DNA from: Oscillospiraceae bacterium
Lineage (GTDB): Bacteria; Bacillota; Clostridia; Oscillospirales; Oscillospiraceae
DNA: 64,000 nucleotides
Direction: 5' to 3'
NCBI GenBank assembly: GCA_017538965.1
Contig: JAFYHU010000080.1
Location: 1-64,000 of the forward strand
Made by a program: the position numbers and the translations under genes. Positions 1 to 8,496 of the stretch are shown here, one piece after another. Position 1 is the stretch's first letter; every line of letters begins with the position of its first letter. The notes below the pieces were generated by a model that was not told the origin of the DNA, made no database searches, and saw only the letters and a list, made by a program, of their open reading frames with translations.

Positions 1-16
1 AAAAGCAAAAAAATAA

Positions 17-132
17 CCCCTTCAGGGGTGGCCTGAGAAAGATATGCGGTCGGCAAACCTTTCAGGCCCCTTTAGGGGTTGCAAGTATAATGCCCTTCTA
101 GGGCTACATCAAGCCTCCGGCTTAGCCGGAGG
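17..132. repeat. Cluster of short stem-loops downstream of the nucleoside phosphorylase gene
   Basis: Five self-complementary blocks follow one another: a 4-bp-stem hairpin CCCCttcaGGGG near 17-28, a longer-range GCCTGA...TCAGGC pair (about 31-65), CCCCtttaGGGG (about 66-77), GCCCttctaGGGC (about 91-103) and CCTCCGGC-tta-GCCGGAGG (114-132). The last lies just after the stop codon of the minus-strand phosphorylase and may act in 3'-end formation, but no T-run follows it directly. The regular packing looks like a dispersed structured repeat or small RNA rather than a simple terminator; its family is not recognised. Confidence 0.4.
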
Positions 133-138
133 TCTTGA

Positions 139-1443
139 CTACAGGATTTTCCGTATAAAAGGCGGGCGTTCCACAGGTCCGGAACTGAATTCATAACAGC
201 GGCGGAGCTTTTCGACCGCCTCCGCTGCGCTCGCTTCGCTTGCGGCGTAGATCGTGGCAAGGGATTCGCCCTCCTGAACCACATCCCCGAGCTTCTTGTG
301 CAGGACCACACCGACCGCCGGGTTGATGCGGTCTTCTTTTTTTGCCCGGCCGCCGCCCAGACCCATGCTGACCAGACCGACAGCTTCGGCGTGAATGCGG
401 CTCACCGTTCCCGCCTGCAGGGACGGAACTTCACAGGTGACAGATGCCTGCGGCAGCAGTTCGGGATGGTACACGGCTGCGTCATCACCGCCCTGGGCGC
501 GGACCATTTCGGCCAGCTTGTCGAGAGCTCTGCCGCTGCTGACGGCATCCCGAAGCAACTGCTCGGCTTCCTCCCGTGAAGCGGCAAAACCCGCTTCGGT
601 CAGCATGCAGCTGCCGAGAGCAAGGCAGAGGCGCATCAGATCGCCGTCCGGGTCTTCTCCGCTCAGGACAGAGATCGCTTCACGAACCTCCAGCGCGTTG
701 CCGACGGCTGTGCCGAGCGGCTGGTCCATGTCGGTAATGATGGCGGCGCAGCGCCGTCCGGCTAGACGCCCGATTCTCGTCAGGTTCCGGGCCAGTTCTT
801 CCGCGGCCTCCGGCGTCTTCATAAAGGAACCGTCGCCGCATTTGACATCCAGCACGATGACATCGGCTCCGGAAGCCAGCTTCTTGGACATGATGGAGCT
901 GACGATCAGCGGGATGGACGGGACCGTGCCCGTAACGTCGCGCAGGGCGTACAGCTTCTTGTCCGCGGGAGCCAGATCGGCGGTCTGTCCCATCAGGGCG
1001 ATGCCGTGTCGGTTGACATTCTCAAAGAACTGCTCTTCGGTCAGCTCGGTCGTGAAGCCGGGAAAGCTCTCGAGCTTGTCGATCGTGCCGCCGGTATGTC
1101 CGAGCCCGCGCCCCGACATTTTGGCGATCTTCAGGCCGCAGGCTGCGACCATGGGGCAGAGAACAAGGCTGGTCTTATCGCCTACACCGCCGGTGGAATG
1201 CTTGTCGGCCTTAATGCCGGCAATCGGACTCAGATCGAGCACTTCGCCGGAATGCACCATGGCCATCGTCAGGTCCAGCACTTCGCGCTCATCCATCCCG
1301 CGCAGCAGAATGGCCATGCACATGGCGGACATCTGGTAGTCGGGAATGCTGCCATCGGTGTAGCCTTGGATCATGTAGTTGATCTCTTCGGTGGAGAGGG
1401 GAAGCCCGTCGCGCTTTTTGGCAAGAAGATCTGTCATTTTCAT
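139..1443 (-). CDS. pdp: Pyrimidine-nucleoside phosphorylase (thymidine/uridine phosphorylase family)
   Basis: Predicted to cleave pyrimidine (deoxy)nucleosides with phosphate to base and (deoxy)ribose-1-phosphate, a cytoplasmic salvage step. The protein has 434 residues, the usual family length. The signature ADKHSTGGVGDKTSL near residue 80 forms the phosphate and sugar site, followed by the glycine-rich MSGRGLGHTGGT stretch. I choose the ATG at 1443 rather than an in-frame ATG 18 bases upstream because GGAGG stands 8 bases before it. It is the last gene of a minus-strand operon, 28 bases after the SDR gene. Whether it is the thymidine-specific (deoA) or broad (pdp) type cannot be decided from sequence alone. 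Confidence 0.93.
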   Translation of the reverse strand: MKMTDLLAKKRDGLPLSTEEINYMIQGYTDGSIPDYQMSAMCMAILLRGMDEREVLDLTMAMVHSGEVLDLSPIAGIKADKHSTGGVGDKTSLVLCPMVAACGLKIAKMSGRGLGHTGGTIDKLESFPGFTTELTEEQFFENVNRHGIALMGQTADLAPADKKLYALRDVTGTVPSIPLIVSSIMSKKLASGADVIVLDVKCGDGSFMKTPEAAEELARNLTRIGRLAGRRCAAIITDMDQPLGTAVGNALEVREAISVLSGEDPDGDLMRLCLALGSCMLTEAGFAASREEAEQLLRDAVSSGRALDKLAEMVRAQGGDDAAVYHPELLPQASVTCEVPSLQAGTVSRIHAEAVGLVSMGLGGGRAKKEDRINPAVGVVLHKKLGDVVQEGESLATIYAASEASAAEAVEKLRRCYEFSSGPVERPPFIRKIL

Positions 1444-1471
1444 GTTGTTTCCTCCAATCATATTTCCGAAA

Positions 1472-2200
1472 TCAGAAAAGAAAACCGCCGTCCACGGTCA
1501 GAACCTGACCGGTGATATAATCCGCTTCTGCAAGGTGCCAGACCGATTCGGCCACCTCCTCCGGCGTGCCGAAACGGCGGAAAGGCATTTCCCCGCGCAG
1601 AAGTTCCAGGGTCTCGGGTCCGAGCACCTGAATCATATCGGTGTCGATCACGCCCGGCGCCACACAGTTGACCCGGATGCCGCTCTGGGCAAATTCGGCC
1701 GCAAGCGAGCGGGTCAGCCCGATGATGGCGTGTTTGGTGGAAGAATAGACGCTTTCGCAGGAAGCACCGTGGCTACCCCAGATCGAGCTGATGTTGATGA
1801 TGCAGCCGCTGTGTGCGTGCAGCATCGGTCCGATAACCGCCTGACTGCAATGAAAGCATCCTCCTACGTTAACGGCAAAGATCCGCTGCAGGGTTTCAGG
1901 CTTGACATCCTGAAACTGCTGCTGCCGGGCGATGCCGGCATTGTTGACCAGGAGCGTCACGGGACCCAGTTCGTCTTCAATCTTCCGGACCATGGCGTTC
2001 ACTTGCGCCCGGTCGGCCACATCGGCCTGCTGGCACATGGCGATGCACTGCTCCTCGCGCAACCCGGCAACCAGCGCCTCGGCTTTTTCCCGCTGCTCCA
2101 GGTAGTTGATGCAGACGGCATATCCTTTTCGGGCAAGCAGGGCGGCGGTCGCAGCCCCAATCCCGCGGGAAGACCCCGTAACCAGCGCAACCTTCGTCAT
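1472..2200 (-). CDS. Short-chain dehydrogenase/reductase, FabG-like 3-oxoacyl-ACP reductase
   Basis: A classical 242-residue SDR. It shows the NAD(P)-binding TGSSRGIG motif at residue 8, the NNAG motif, a catalytic Ser in the ISSIWGS segment and the YSSTK form of the YxxxK catalytic motif. The family reduces 3-oxoacyl-ACP to 3-hydroxyacyl-ACP, but many paralogues act on other carbonyls. Its ATG overlaps the stop of the acyltransferase gene by 4 bases, so the two are translationally coupled; this favours a lipid role. It is not in a fab cluster, so a non-FASII substrate remains possible. Confidence 0.85.
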   Translation of the reverse strand: MTKVALVTGSSRGIGAATAALLARKGYAVCINYLEQREKAEALVAGLREEQCIAMCQQADVADRAQVNAMVRKIEDELGPVTLLVNNAGIARQQQFQDVKPETLQRIFAVNVGGCFHCSQAVIGPMLHAHSGCIINISSIWGSHGASCESVYSSTKHAIIGLTRSLAAEFAQSGIRVNCVAPGVIDTDMIQVLGPETLELLRGEMPFRRFGTPEEVAESVWHLAEADYITGQVLTVDGGFLF

Positions 2201-3015
2201 GCCTTTTCCGCCTCCCTGCTTCGGTCCAGATCGCTCTGGATGAGCTGAACGATATAGTCGGAAAGATCGTGCGTCTTCATGGCGCAGACCGTCTCGGCGG
2301 GAATGACTTCGAGAATGTCCAGAAAGACCTTTGTACCGCCGAAGAGGTTCAGGCGTTTGATCTTCTCACTGCCGCGGCAGCAGGCGACCACGATGGGCAC
2401 TTTTGCTTTCTGTGCAATCTTCAAAGAACCGGCGTGGAAGGGGAGTAGATTGTCGGTTTTGCTGCGCGTTCCTTCCGGATAGATGCCGATACTGCAGATG
2501 TCCCGCTTTATATAGTCCGCTGCGGTCAGAATCGTCCGCAGGGCATTGCGGTCGTTTTCGCGGTCGATGGCAAGGTAACCGGCCGCATAGCCGATCCGGC
2601 CGATCATCGGAAGATTCATATTGGAGGGCTTCGAAATGAAGCTGATTTCGTATTTACGGAGCTTGTCCATGACGATGACCGGGTCAAAGGCCGAGCGATG
2701 GTTGCAGACATATAGGAAACGCCCTTCTGTCGGCATTTTCTCGAGGCCGGTAATCACCGGACGGACCCCGAAATAGACATTCAGCACGGATATGCCTTCC
2801 GCCACGCCGGCACAGATAAAGGGGTGCCGCTTTTCCAGCGGCCTGTCCTTCGGGACGGAAAGGGAGATCAGCCACATAAAGAAGACAAACAGAAAGTGAA
2901 GCAGCAGAAAAAAACCCGCTGAGATCAGCAGCGCAGGAAGAATGCCCATATGAAAAACGAAAAGAAGCAGGAGCAGGCAGACGAAAGTGAGACCGATAAA
3001 ACACCAGGCAAGCAT
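2197..3015 (-). CDS. plsC: PlsC-like 1-acyl-glycerol-3-phosphate acyltransferase
   Basis: 272 residues. About 55 N-terminal residues are strongly hydrophobic and should form two membrane segments. The acyltransferase block follows: NHRSAFD (the HX4D catalytic motif) near residue 107 and YPEGTRSK (glycerophosphate binding) near 180. The family acylates lysophosphatidic acid to phosphatidic acid at the membrane. It lies 21 bases after the GNAT gene and overlaps the SDR gene by 4 bases in the same operon. The long N-terminal membrane part is more than many PlsC proteins have, so a specialised acyl acceptor cannot be excluded. Confidence 0.85.
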   Translation of the reverse strand: MLAWCFIGLTFVCLLLLLFVFHMGILPALLISAGFFLLLHFLFVFFMWLISLSVPKDRPLEKRHPFICAGVAEGISVLNVYFGVRPVITGLEKMPTEGRFLYVCNHRSAFDPVIVMDKLRKYEISFISKPSNMNLPMIGRIGYAAGYLAIDRENDRNALRTILTAADYIKRDICSIGIYPEGTRSKTDNLLPFHAGSLKIAQKAKVPIVVACCRGSEKIKRLNLFGGTKVFLDILEVIPAETVCAMKTHDLSDYIVQLIQSDLDRSREAEKA

Positions 3016-3036
3016 GAAGAGAATCCTCCCGGATGA

Positions 3037-3810
3037 TTAATCAAAGCTGAGATTCCAGAGACAGCCGTCGGGGAAGGGAAAATCCGAGCAGAGATAGGGC
3101 CTTTCCTCCGTCCGGAGACTGTCAAAGGCGGGCGGACTTCCCTCGGGACAAAGCAATTCGGGCAACAGCCAGAGATCTTCATCGCGGTATGCGCAGAAAA
3201 TGCTGTCCCCCGCGGTATAGAAGCCGCCGCCGTAACAGCGGCACAGGGTATGCTGAAAGCGGAGAGCCGCCGGAGAGAGACGGACATGGCTCCGGCCCGC
3301 CAGCAGTTCCTCCCGGCGCCTGCCGTATTCCTCCGCGGAAAGGGGCTTTGCCGGGGGAGTTGCCGGGGAAGAGTAAAGAATACGTCGGTTTACATAATGC
3401 AGAGAGAGGACGGAGGCGTACCAAGGGTAGAGCGATTCTTCGGCAGGAAGGGTACAGATGAATTCGGCACCGCGGGTCCTGCCAAGATCGGCAGCTGCCC
3501 GCGAGAGCCGGGCTCCGAGGCCTTTTCCCCGCGCCTGCTCTTCCACCGCAACGGCATACAGATAGCCGCAGCGCTTTGCCTCTTCACCCGGCGAGAGAAG
3601 CGTGAAACCGTCAAGCAGATAGGCCGCGCCCAAAAGGCGGCCGGCCTCTTCGACCAGCACGCCGGTACCCATTTCGGGGAGCAGGTCCAGAAAGTCTGCT
3701 GCGAGTTCCGCCGGGTCTTCGAAAACACGCGTCCAGAGCGAGACGAGCGCCTCGCGATCCTCCCGGCGGACTTCGCGGCAGATCGGTTCCGCGGTGCTCA
3801 TGCTATCCAC
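3037..3810 (-). CDS. GNAT-family N-acetyltransferase
   Basis: 257 residues with an N-terminal GNAT domain (about residues 15-145). The acetyl-CoA pyrophosphate loop is visible as RGKGLGARL after a hydrophobic beta strand, and is followed by the usual C-terminal strand with PWYASVLSLHYV. The remaining ~110 residues resemble no domain I can name. The substrate is unknown. The start overlaps the end of the DUF2156 gene by 13 bases, which points to coupled translation. DUF2156 and GNAT proteins share a fold, so this pair may be functionally related, but that is inference. Confidence 0.75.
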   Translation of the reverse strand: MDSMSTAEPICREVRREDREALVSLWTRVFEDPAELAADFLDLLPEMGTGVLVEEAGRLLGAAYLLDGFTLLSPGEEAKRCGYLYAVAVEEQARGKGLGARLSRAAADLGRTRGAEFICTLPAEESLYPWYASVLSLHYVNRRILYSSPATPPAKPLSAEEYGRRREELLAGRSHVRLSPAALRFQHTLCRCYGGGFYTAGDSIFCAYRDEDLWLLPELLCPEGSPPAFDSLRTEERPYLCSDFPFPDGCLWNLSFD

Positions 3811-4703
3811 CGGGCCAGATATTTCTCCAGAAGGAATTCCGGCTTATAGGAAAGCTTGGATTTGCGCAGCGATTCGAGGCCCATATCGTCCTCGCGGTTT
3901 ACATAACGCAAACTCGGGTGGGCCCGCATCACCATGCGGGTCAGTTCCCGGCAGACCATGGGATAGGCACCGTTGACGTCGATCTCGGCCTTTTCAAAGT
4001 GCACGTTGAAGGTGTCGGGACTGGCCATCTCTCCCAGAGAGAAGCCGAGAATGGTGCCGCTGCTGCGCAGGACACCGCCTTCAAGACCGAGCTTTTCGTA
4101 GGCTGCAAAGGCGCGGATGATTGCGTCGTTCTCATCGTGAATGCTGCTGTCCAGGCGGGCGGCGTTCTCCTCGGTCCAGACCTCCAGCATGTCCAGACAG
4201 CCGGGGATCAGTTCGCGCGTGATGGGCACAAAGTCCCAGTCGTGTTCGGCTTCAAAGCGGTTGCAGTGGTTTTTCTTGCCGTGCAGGGCTTTGCCGGCAT
4301 AGGTGGAGAGCTTCTCGGCGGAATAGATGTAGTCCGCCTCATCCTCATCCTTTTCGTACTCAAAGCAGCCCGGGTAAAGAGCGTCCAGCATCTCGCGATG
4401 CTTTTCGGTGACGCCGAGCAGCAGAAGGGGATAGCCCTTTTCCGCACAGAAGGCGCGCAGGGCTTCCACGGCGGGGCCCAGCGGACCGGAACCGATCGGA
4501 AAGGCGAACGCGCGATCCTTTCCGTAGCAGAGCTTCGTGATCATCCGGTCTTCGAAACGGCAGATCAGCTGCTTGTAATACTTGTCCCAGATGTAGATGT
4601 TGCCGAAGTTGAAGTCGGCGCTCGGGCTGTTTTCCGCCATGACGATGGGATCAACCCAGGCTTTGTCACAGAGCGTGACGGTTTTGAATTTCAGAGTACT
4701 CAT
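3798..4703 (-). CDS. DUF2156-family protein (GNAT-like, phosphatidylglycerol lysyltransferase C-domain type)
   Basis: 301 residues similar to the soluble DUF2156 domain that in MprF uses aminoacyl-tRNA to modify lipids; stand-alone copies such as this are common in Clostridia and mostly uncharacterised. Visible features are the N-terminal FNFGNIYIWD segment, a KKNHCNRFE motif near residue 160 and a C-terminal YVNREDDMGLESLRKSK block typical of the family. I start at the ATG at 4703, preceded by AGGAG, instead of an upstream in-frame ATG that would overlap the glycosylase gene by about 150 bases. The chosen start overlaps the glycosylase stop by 4 bases. Confidence 0.8.
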   Translation of the reverse strand: MSTLKFKTVTLCDKAWVDPIVMAENSPSADFNFGNIYIWDKYYKQLICRFEDRMITKLCYGKDRAFAFPIGSGPLGPAVEALRAFCAEKGYPLLLLGVTEKHREMLDALYPGCFEYEKDEDEADYIYSAEKLSTYAGKALHGKKNHCNRFEAEHDWDFVPITRELIPGCLDMLEVWTEENAARLDSSIHDENDAIIRAFAAYEKLGLEGGVLRSSGTILGFSLGEMASPDTFNVHFEKAEIDVNGAYPMVCRELTRMVMRAHPSLRYVNREDDMGLESLRKSKLSYKPEFLLEKYLARWIA

Positions 4704-5269
4704 GACACACTCCTGTCGGACAGCAGCCGATATTCTCTTCGGATTTCCCGCAGATCCGTAAAGGCTTCGGGACGGCGGGAGGGGTCGCGGAGCAGCGCGG
4801 AGGGGTGGAAGGTGGCAAGAATGCGGCGGGAACCGAAATCGAACCACTGCCCGTGTTCGCGCGTGATGCGGAAGTCCTCACGGATCAGGGCGGTGGCGGC
4901 GATGCGCCCCAGACAGACGATGAGCTTCGGATTGACCAGTTCGATCTGCCGCTCCAGCCAGGGACGGCAGCTCTGCATCTCCTGCGGCTGCGGATCGCGG
5001 TTGTGAGGCGGGCGGCACTTGACGATGTTGGCGATGTAAACGATGCTGCGGTCCAGATCGATCATTTCAAGCATGGAATCCAGCAGCTTTCCGGCAGGGC
5101 CGACAAAGGGGATGCCCTGCAGATCTTCCTGTTCACCCGGGCCTTCGCCGATGAACATCAGCTCCGCCTGTTCGTTTCCGTCCCCGAATACCAGGTGGCT
5201 TCTTCCTTCGCAGAGTCCGCAGGAACGGCAGACGGCGCATTCCCGTTTTAAGCTTTCCCAGCTGTCCAT
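4700..5269 (-). CDS. udg: Uracil-DNA glycosylase, family 4 (Fe-S)
   Basis: 189 residues. The N-terminal CAVCRSCGLC segment and a later KCRPPHNRDP block supply the cysteines that bind the [4Fe-4S] cluster of family-4 enzymes. The active-site motif GEGPGEQED is near residue 40 and the HPSALLR motif, which contacts DNA, is near residue 153. The enzyme removes uracil from DNA as the first step of base excision repair. The start at 5269 has GGAGG 6 bases upstream; a further in-frame ATG at 5296 lacks a clear ribosome site. It is the first gene of the minus-strand operon and is divergent from murC. Confidence 0.92.
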   Translation of the reverse strand: MDSWESLKRECAVCRSCGLCEGRSHLVFGDGNEQAELMFIGEGPGEQEDLQGIPFVGPAGKLLDSMLEMIDLDRSIVYIANIVKCRPPHNRDPQPQEMQSCRPWLERQIELVNPKLIVCLGRIAATALIREDFRITREHGQWFDFGSRRILATFHPSALLRDPSRRPEAFTDLREIRREYRLLSDRSVS

Positions 5270-5439
5270 ATCAGCCTCCCGAGAAAAGTCTTGCAATCAT
5301 GTCTGCAGTGGTTTATAATACGAAAGCTTCAGCGAAAGGGACCCGTTTGCACTTTTTCGCAGGAAAGCCCATGCAGAACAGTTCTATTTTAGCATCTGTG
5401 CGGGCGAAACTCAACAGCATTTTGTTACGGAGTAGTACA

Positions 5440-6816
5440 ATGGCGGATTTTTCCAATTATATGTCTCCCGGCCGGAAAGGCTATCTGATCGGCATCGGCG
5501 GTGTTTCCATGTCTTCGCTGGCCGAGGTTCTGCTCGGTATGGGCATCGTCGTCTGCGGTTCCGACTCGAACCGGAGCGGAAACGTCCGCTCGCTGGAGGC
5601 AAAGGGAATCCATGTTGAAATCGGGCATCGGCCCGAGAATATCCCCGCAGATATCGATTTCGTCGTCCGTACGGCGGCCGTGAGAGATGAAAACCCCGAA
5701 ATCCGCCGGGCGCGGGAGATGAACATCCCCGTTTTCGAACGCACCGAAGCCTGGGGCGCCATTTCGCGGGATTACGGCAATGCGGTCTGCATCTCCGGAA
5801 CCCATGGGAAAACCACCACCACCTCGATGTGCACCCACATCCTGATGGCAGCGGACAAGGACCCCACGGTCATGATCGGCGGTACGCTGCCGCTGCTGAA
5901 CGCCGGGCATCGCGTCGGACACGGAAACGTGATCGTGATGGAAGCCTGCGAGTACTACAACTCCTTTCTGTCCTTCCATCCGACCGTCGCGGTGATCCTG
6001 AATATCGAAGCGGACCATCTGGACTTCTTTAAGGACCTTTACGATGTGGAGAAGAGCTTCCGGGCCTTTGCCTCCCGCGTTCCCGACGACGGCTTTGTGG
6101 TTGCCAATTACGACGATCTGAACACCATGCAGACACTGATGGATCTGGATCGAAAGATTGTCACCTTCGGACTGGATCCGCGTGCCGACGTGCATGCCGA
6201 ACATATCGAATACCTCGGTGCCAACTCGCACTTTGACATCTATTACAAGGGCAGACGCTTTACCGACGTTACGCTGCACGTCCCCGGACAGCACAATGTC
6301 AAGAATGCGCTGGCGGCCACGGCTGCGGCGATCTGTCTCGGCATTCGCCCCAACGCGGTGAAATACGGCCTGGCCGGCTTCAACGGCGCGGGTCGGCGCT
6401 TTGAGTTCAAGGGGAAGTTCAACGGGGCCGACGTTTATGACGACTATGCCCACCATCCCGGCGAGCTGAAATGCCTGCTCGACACGGTGGAGACGTTGAA
6501 CTACAAGCGGACCGTGCTGGTGTTCCAGCCGCACACCTATTCCCGCACGGCGGCACTGTTTCAGGATTTTGTAACGCAGCTGAAACGGCCGGATGTGGTT
6601 CTGCTGGCGGAAATCTTTGCCGCGCGCGAACAAAACACCATTGGTATCTCCTCCGCCGCGCTGGCGCAGAAAATCGAAGGGGCGGCATTTTATCCGACTT
6701 TCGAAGAACTGGAGAAAGCGCTGCGTGCCCTTGCCGAACCCGGCGACATCATCCTGACGGTCGGCGCGGGCGACGTCTATAAAATCGGCGAGCACCTGAC
6801 AGAAAACGGCACTTGA
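5440..6816 (+). CDS. murC: UDP-N-acetylmuramate--L-alanine ligase MurC
   Basis: Adds L-alanine to UDP-MurNAc in the cytoplasm, the first peptide step of peptidoglycan synthesis. 458 residues, normal for the family. Domain order is visible: an N-terminal Rossmann part with GIGGVSMSSLAEVL, the ATP-binding loop SGTHGKTTTTS near residue 115, the NIEADHLDF substrate motif and the C-terminal DDYAHHP motif near 345. The ATG at 5440 is chosen since GGAG lies 7 bases upstream and the product then begins just before the nucleotide-binding domain; the frame is open for 47 more codons upstream. It is followed by tRNA-Ser. Confidence 0.95.
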   Translation: MADFSNYMSPGRKGYLIGIGGVSMSSLAEVLLGMGIVVCGSDSNRSGNVRSLEAKGIHVEIGHRPENIPADIDFVVRTAAVRDENPEIRRAREMNIPVFERTEAWGAISRDYGNAVCISGTHGKTTTTSMCTHILMAADKDPTVMIGGTLPLLNAGHRVGHGNVIVMEACEYYNSFLSFHPTVAVILNIEADHLDFFKDLYDVEKSFRAFASRVPDDGFVVANYDDLNTMQTLMDLDRKIVTFGLDPRADVHAEHIEYLGANSHFDIYYKGRRFTDVTLHVPGQHNVKNALAATAAAICLGIRPNAVKYGLAGFNGAGRRFEFKGKFNGADVYDDYAHHPGELKCLLDTVETLNYKRTVLVFQPHTYSRTAALFQDFVTQLKRPDVVLLAEIFAAREQNTIGISSAALAQKIEGAAFYPTFEELEKALRALAEPGDIILTVGAGDVYKIGEHLTENGT

Positions 6817-6841
6817 TTTTTCCGGCCCTTTTCGCTATAAT
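6813..6841 (+). promoter_or_regulatory. Promoter for tRNA-Ser
   Basis: TTGATT (6813-6818) and TATAAT (6836-6841) with a 17-base spacer. The -35 box overlaps the murC stop codon, and the tRNA begins 35 bases after the -10 box. Confidence 0.75.
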
Positions 6842-6876
6842 GACAAAACAGCGGGCAGTGATGCCCGCAAATATAC

Positions 6877-6965
6877 GGACAGGTATCGAAGTGGTCATAA
6901 CGGGGCTGACTCGAAATCAGTTTGAGGGAAACCTCACGTGGGTTCGAATCCCACCCTGTCCGCCA
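6877..6965 (+). tRNA. tRNA-Ser (CGA)
   Basis: An 89-base class II tRNA with a long variable arm. The acceptor stem GGACAGG pairs with CCTGTCC, the anticodon loop is CTCGAAA giving anticodon CGA, the T-loop is TTCGAAT, and CCA is encoded. Confidence 0.95.
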
Positions 6966-6969
6966 ACAT

Positions 6970-6994
6970 AAAAGCCGCGAAACAGCGGCTTTTT
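6970..6994 (+). terminator. Terminator after tRNA-Ser
   Basis: AAAAGCCGC/GCGGCTTTT hairpin with a 6-base loop and a T-run, directly after the tRNA. Confidence 0.85.
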
Positions 6995-7081
6995 CAATTA
7001 CAGTATAAAAGCTTGTAGGGAAGAGATACTCCGGTTTTTGCCCGTCAGTTTTGAACTTTTTGGATGCAGAGGAACAAGACG

Positions 7082-7981
7082 ATGATGAATACAAAAAAGA
7101 GATTCATAAAATGGCGGAGCCAAATGCTGCTGATTCTTTTCCTGCTTTCCTGCTGTACAAGTCTGACTGCCTTTGCAGAAGAAATCGATGACGGATCCGC
7201 TTCCGGTGAGAACCAAACGGGATCTGCTGCCGAAGAATCTGCCTCTAATGAGAATAAAACGGAATTCAATCCCAGAGAAGAACGCAGTGTGCTCAACAAA
7301 CTGAAGAAAGGTATTATCTGGAACTACAAGGACTGCATCGTCTATATTCCGTTTGAATGCAACGAAGATACCACCTGTACCGTATACTACGGAGGAGGAG
7401 GCAACGGAGGATGGGTTCTGAGAAACGATCTGACCTATATGTACATCAGGGATGATACTCCGAATATCCTCTCCGTATGGTATAAAAACTCCGCGCTCTT
7501 CGATATGCAGGGACGTGTGGAGCACACGGCACAGATTCTGAAAGAGCTGGGAGAGGAGACCGGAGTCGACACAAGCACCATTGCAATCACCTCTTCCAGC
7601 AACGGCTGCTATACGGCGATCTATGCGGCTTCGCATCTGATCAGCGATTACGGGATAACCGTCAAGACGGTTGTCCTTCTGGACATGGGTGAAGACTGGA
7701 ATAAGACTCAATTTATCATCACGGAAGAAGAAGCACAGCCGCTGATCGATATGGAAACCACGGTTTATCATTTCGGAAGGAAAAATGATGACATTCTCTC
7801 GCATCCGGGCGCGAAGCAATTCAGCGATTACGGAGTTCGGCTTATTTCTGTTACCAGCATCGACAAGGGTCATGACAAGATTTCAGCGCATGCATATACA
7901 TACGGCGTGTTTTCCTGGGCGGGCGGGGAGACGGAGAAACTGAAAAAAGACTACTATACCTTTACTCCGGTGAACTTCTAG
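7082..7981 (+). CDS. Secreted alpha/beta-hydrolase-like protein of unknown substrate
   Basis: 299 residues from the ATG at 7082, which has AGAGG upstream. An N-terminal signal peptide is clear: a basic start, a hydrophobic run MLLILFLLSCCTSLTAFA and a predicted cut after AFA-EE. A low-complexity Ser/Glu/Asn linker follows. The mature domain has hydrolase features: a SSSNGCYTAIYAASH nucleophile-elbow-like segment, a VVLLDMGEDW strand where an acidic residue could lie, and a late KGHDK histidine. The elbow is not a clean GxSxG, so the fold is an inference. It stands alone between two terminators. No lipoprotein or sortase signal is evident. Confidence 0.6.
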   Translation: MMNTKKRFIKWRSQMLLILFLLSCCTSLTAFAEEIDDGSASGENQTGSAAEESASNENKTEFNPREERSVLNKLKKGIIWNYKDCIVYIPFECNEDTTCTVYYGGGGNGGWVLRNDLTYMYIRDDTPNILSVWYKNSALFDMQGRVEHTAQILKELGEETGVDTSTIAITSSSNGCYTAIYAASHLISDYGITVKTVVLLDMGEDWNKTQFIITEEEAQPLIDMETTVYHFGRKNDDILSHPGAKQFSDYGVRLISVTSIDKGHDKISAHAYTYGVFSWAGGETEKLKKDYYTFTPVNF

Positions 7982-8009
7982 CCGTCTTTGACGCAAAAAG
8001 AAACAGAAC

Positions 8010-8053
8010 AAGAGCGAGGACGCTTCAAAGGAGAAGCGGCTTCGCTCTTTTTT
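8010..8053 (+). terminator. Terminator after the secreted hydrolase-like gene
   Basis: Long imperfect hairpin with outer arms AGAGCGA and TCGCTCT, inner GCTTC/GAAGC pairing, and a following T-run. Confidence 0.75.
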
Positions 8054-8239
8054 ATTGACCTCAGGGTTCGATTCCTTTCAACAGGGATCCGGTTTTCCTC
8101 TTCCTTTAAGGCATAAAAATATACGGATTCGTAATGCAAAAGTCACAATAATTACGGGATTGATACCCTGCGAGGGACATTTTTGGGATAGGTTCCGTGC
8201 TACGATACGAACAGAAAAACCAGAAAAGAGGGAGGAAAC

Positions 8240-8419
8240 ATGATGAGTCTCAAAGCACAGGCAGAAAAAATCGGGTTTCAGATTATCGGAGAGCTGACAC
8301 GCCGAATGGACATGGAACCGTCCCACCTCTATCAGTGTTACTACGATGAAGCGGCGAACAAGTATATCCTCCACAGGGGAATTCTGACGATCGTCGCGGC
8401 GGACGGCAGAGTGTATTGA
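8240..8419 (+). CDS. Small conserved-looking protein of 59 residues upstream of iorA
   Basis: An ATG at 8240 is preceded by GGGAGGAAAC, a strong ribosome site. The product starts MMSLKAQAEKIGFQ and ends with a hydrophobic, beta-like stretch ILTIVAADGRVY. It contains one Cys and no membrane segment or signal peptide. It ends 77 bases before iorA. No family is recognised; the strong ribosome site and protein-like composition support a real gene. Confidence 0.6.
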   Translation: MMSLKAQAEKIGFQIIGELTRRMDMEPSHLYQCYYDEAANKYILHRGILTIVAADGRVY

Positions 8420-8496
8420 TTTTTACGCGCAAACGGATTATAGTAGAAAGCAGAGAAGCACAGAGAAACGCGATCTGTGCGGTGAGGAGGAATTCC

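Noticed and set aside
5299-5439. Longer N terminus for MurC
   Set aside because: The extra 47 residues lack family similarity and a good ribosome site; the ATG at 5440 has both.
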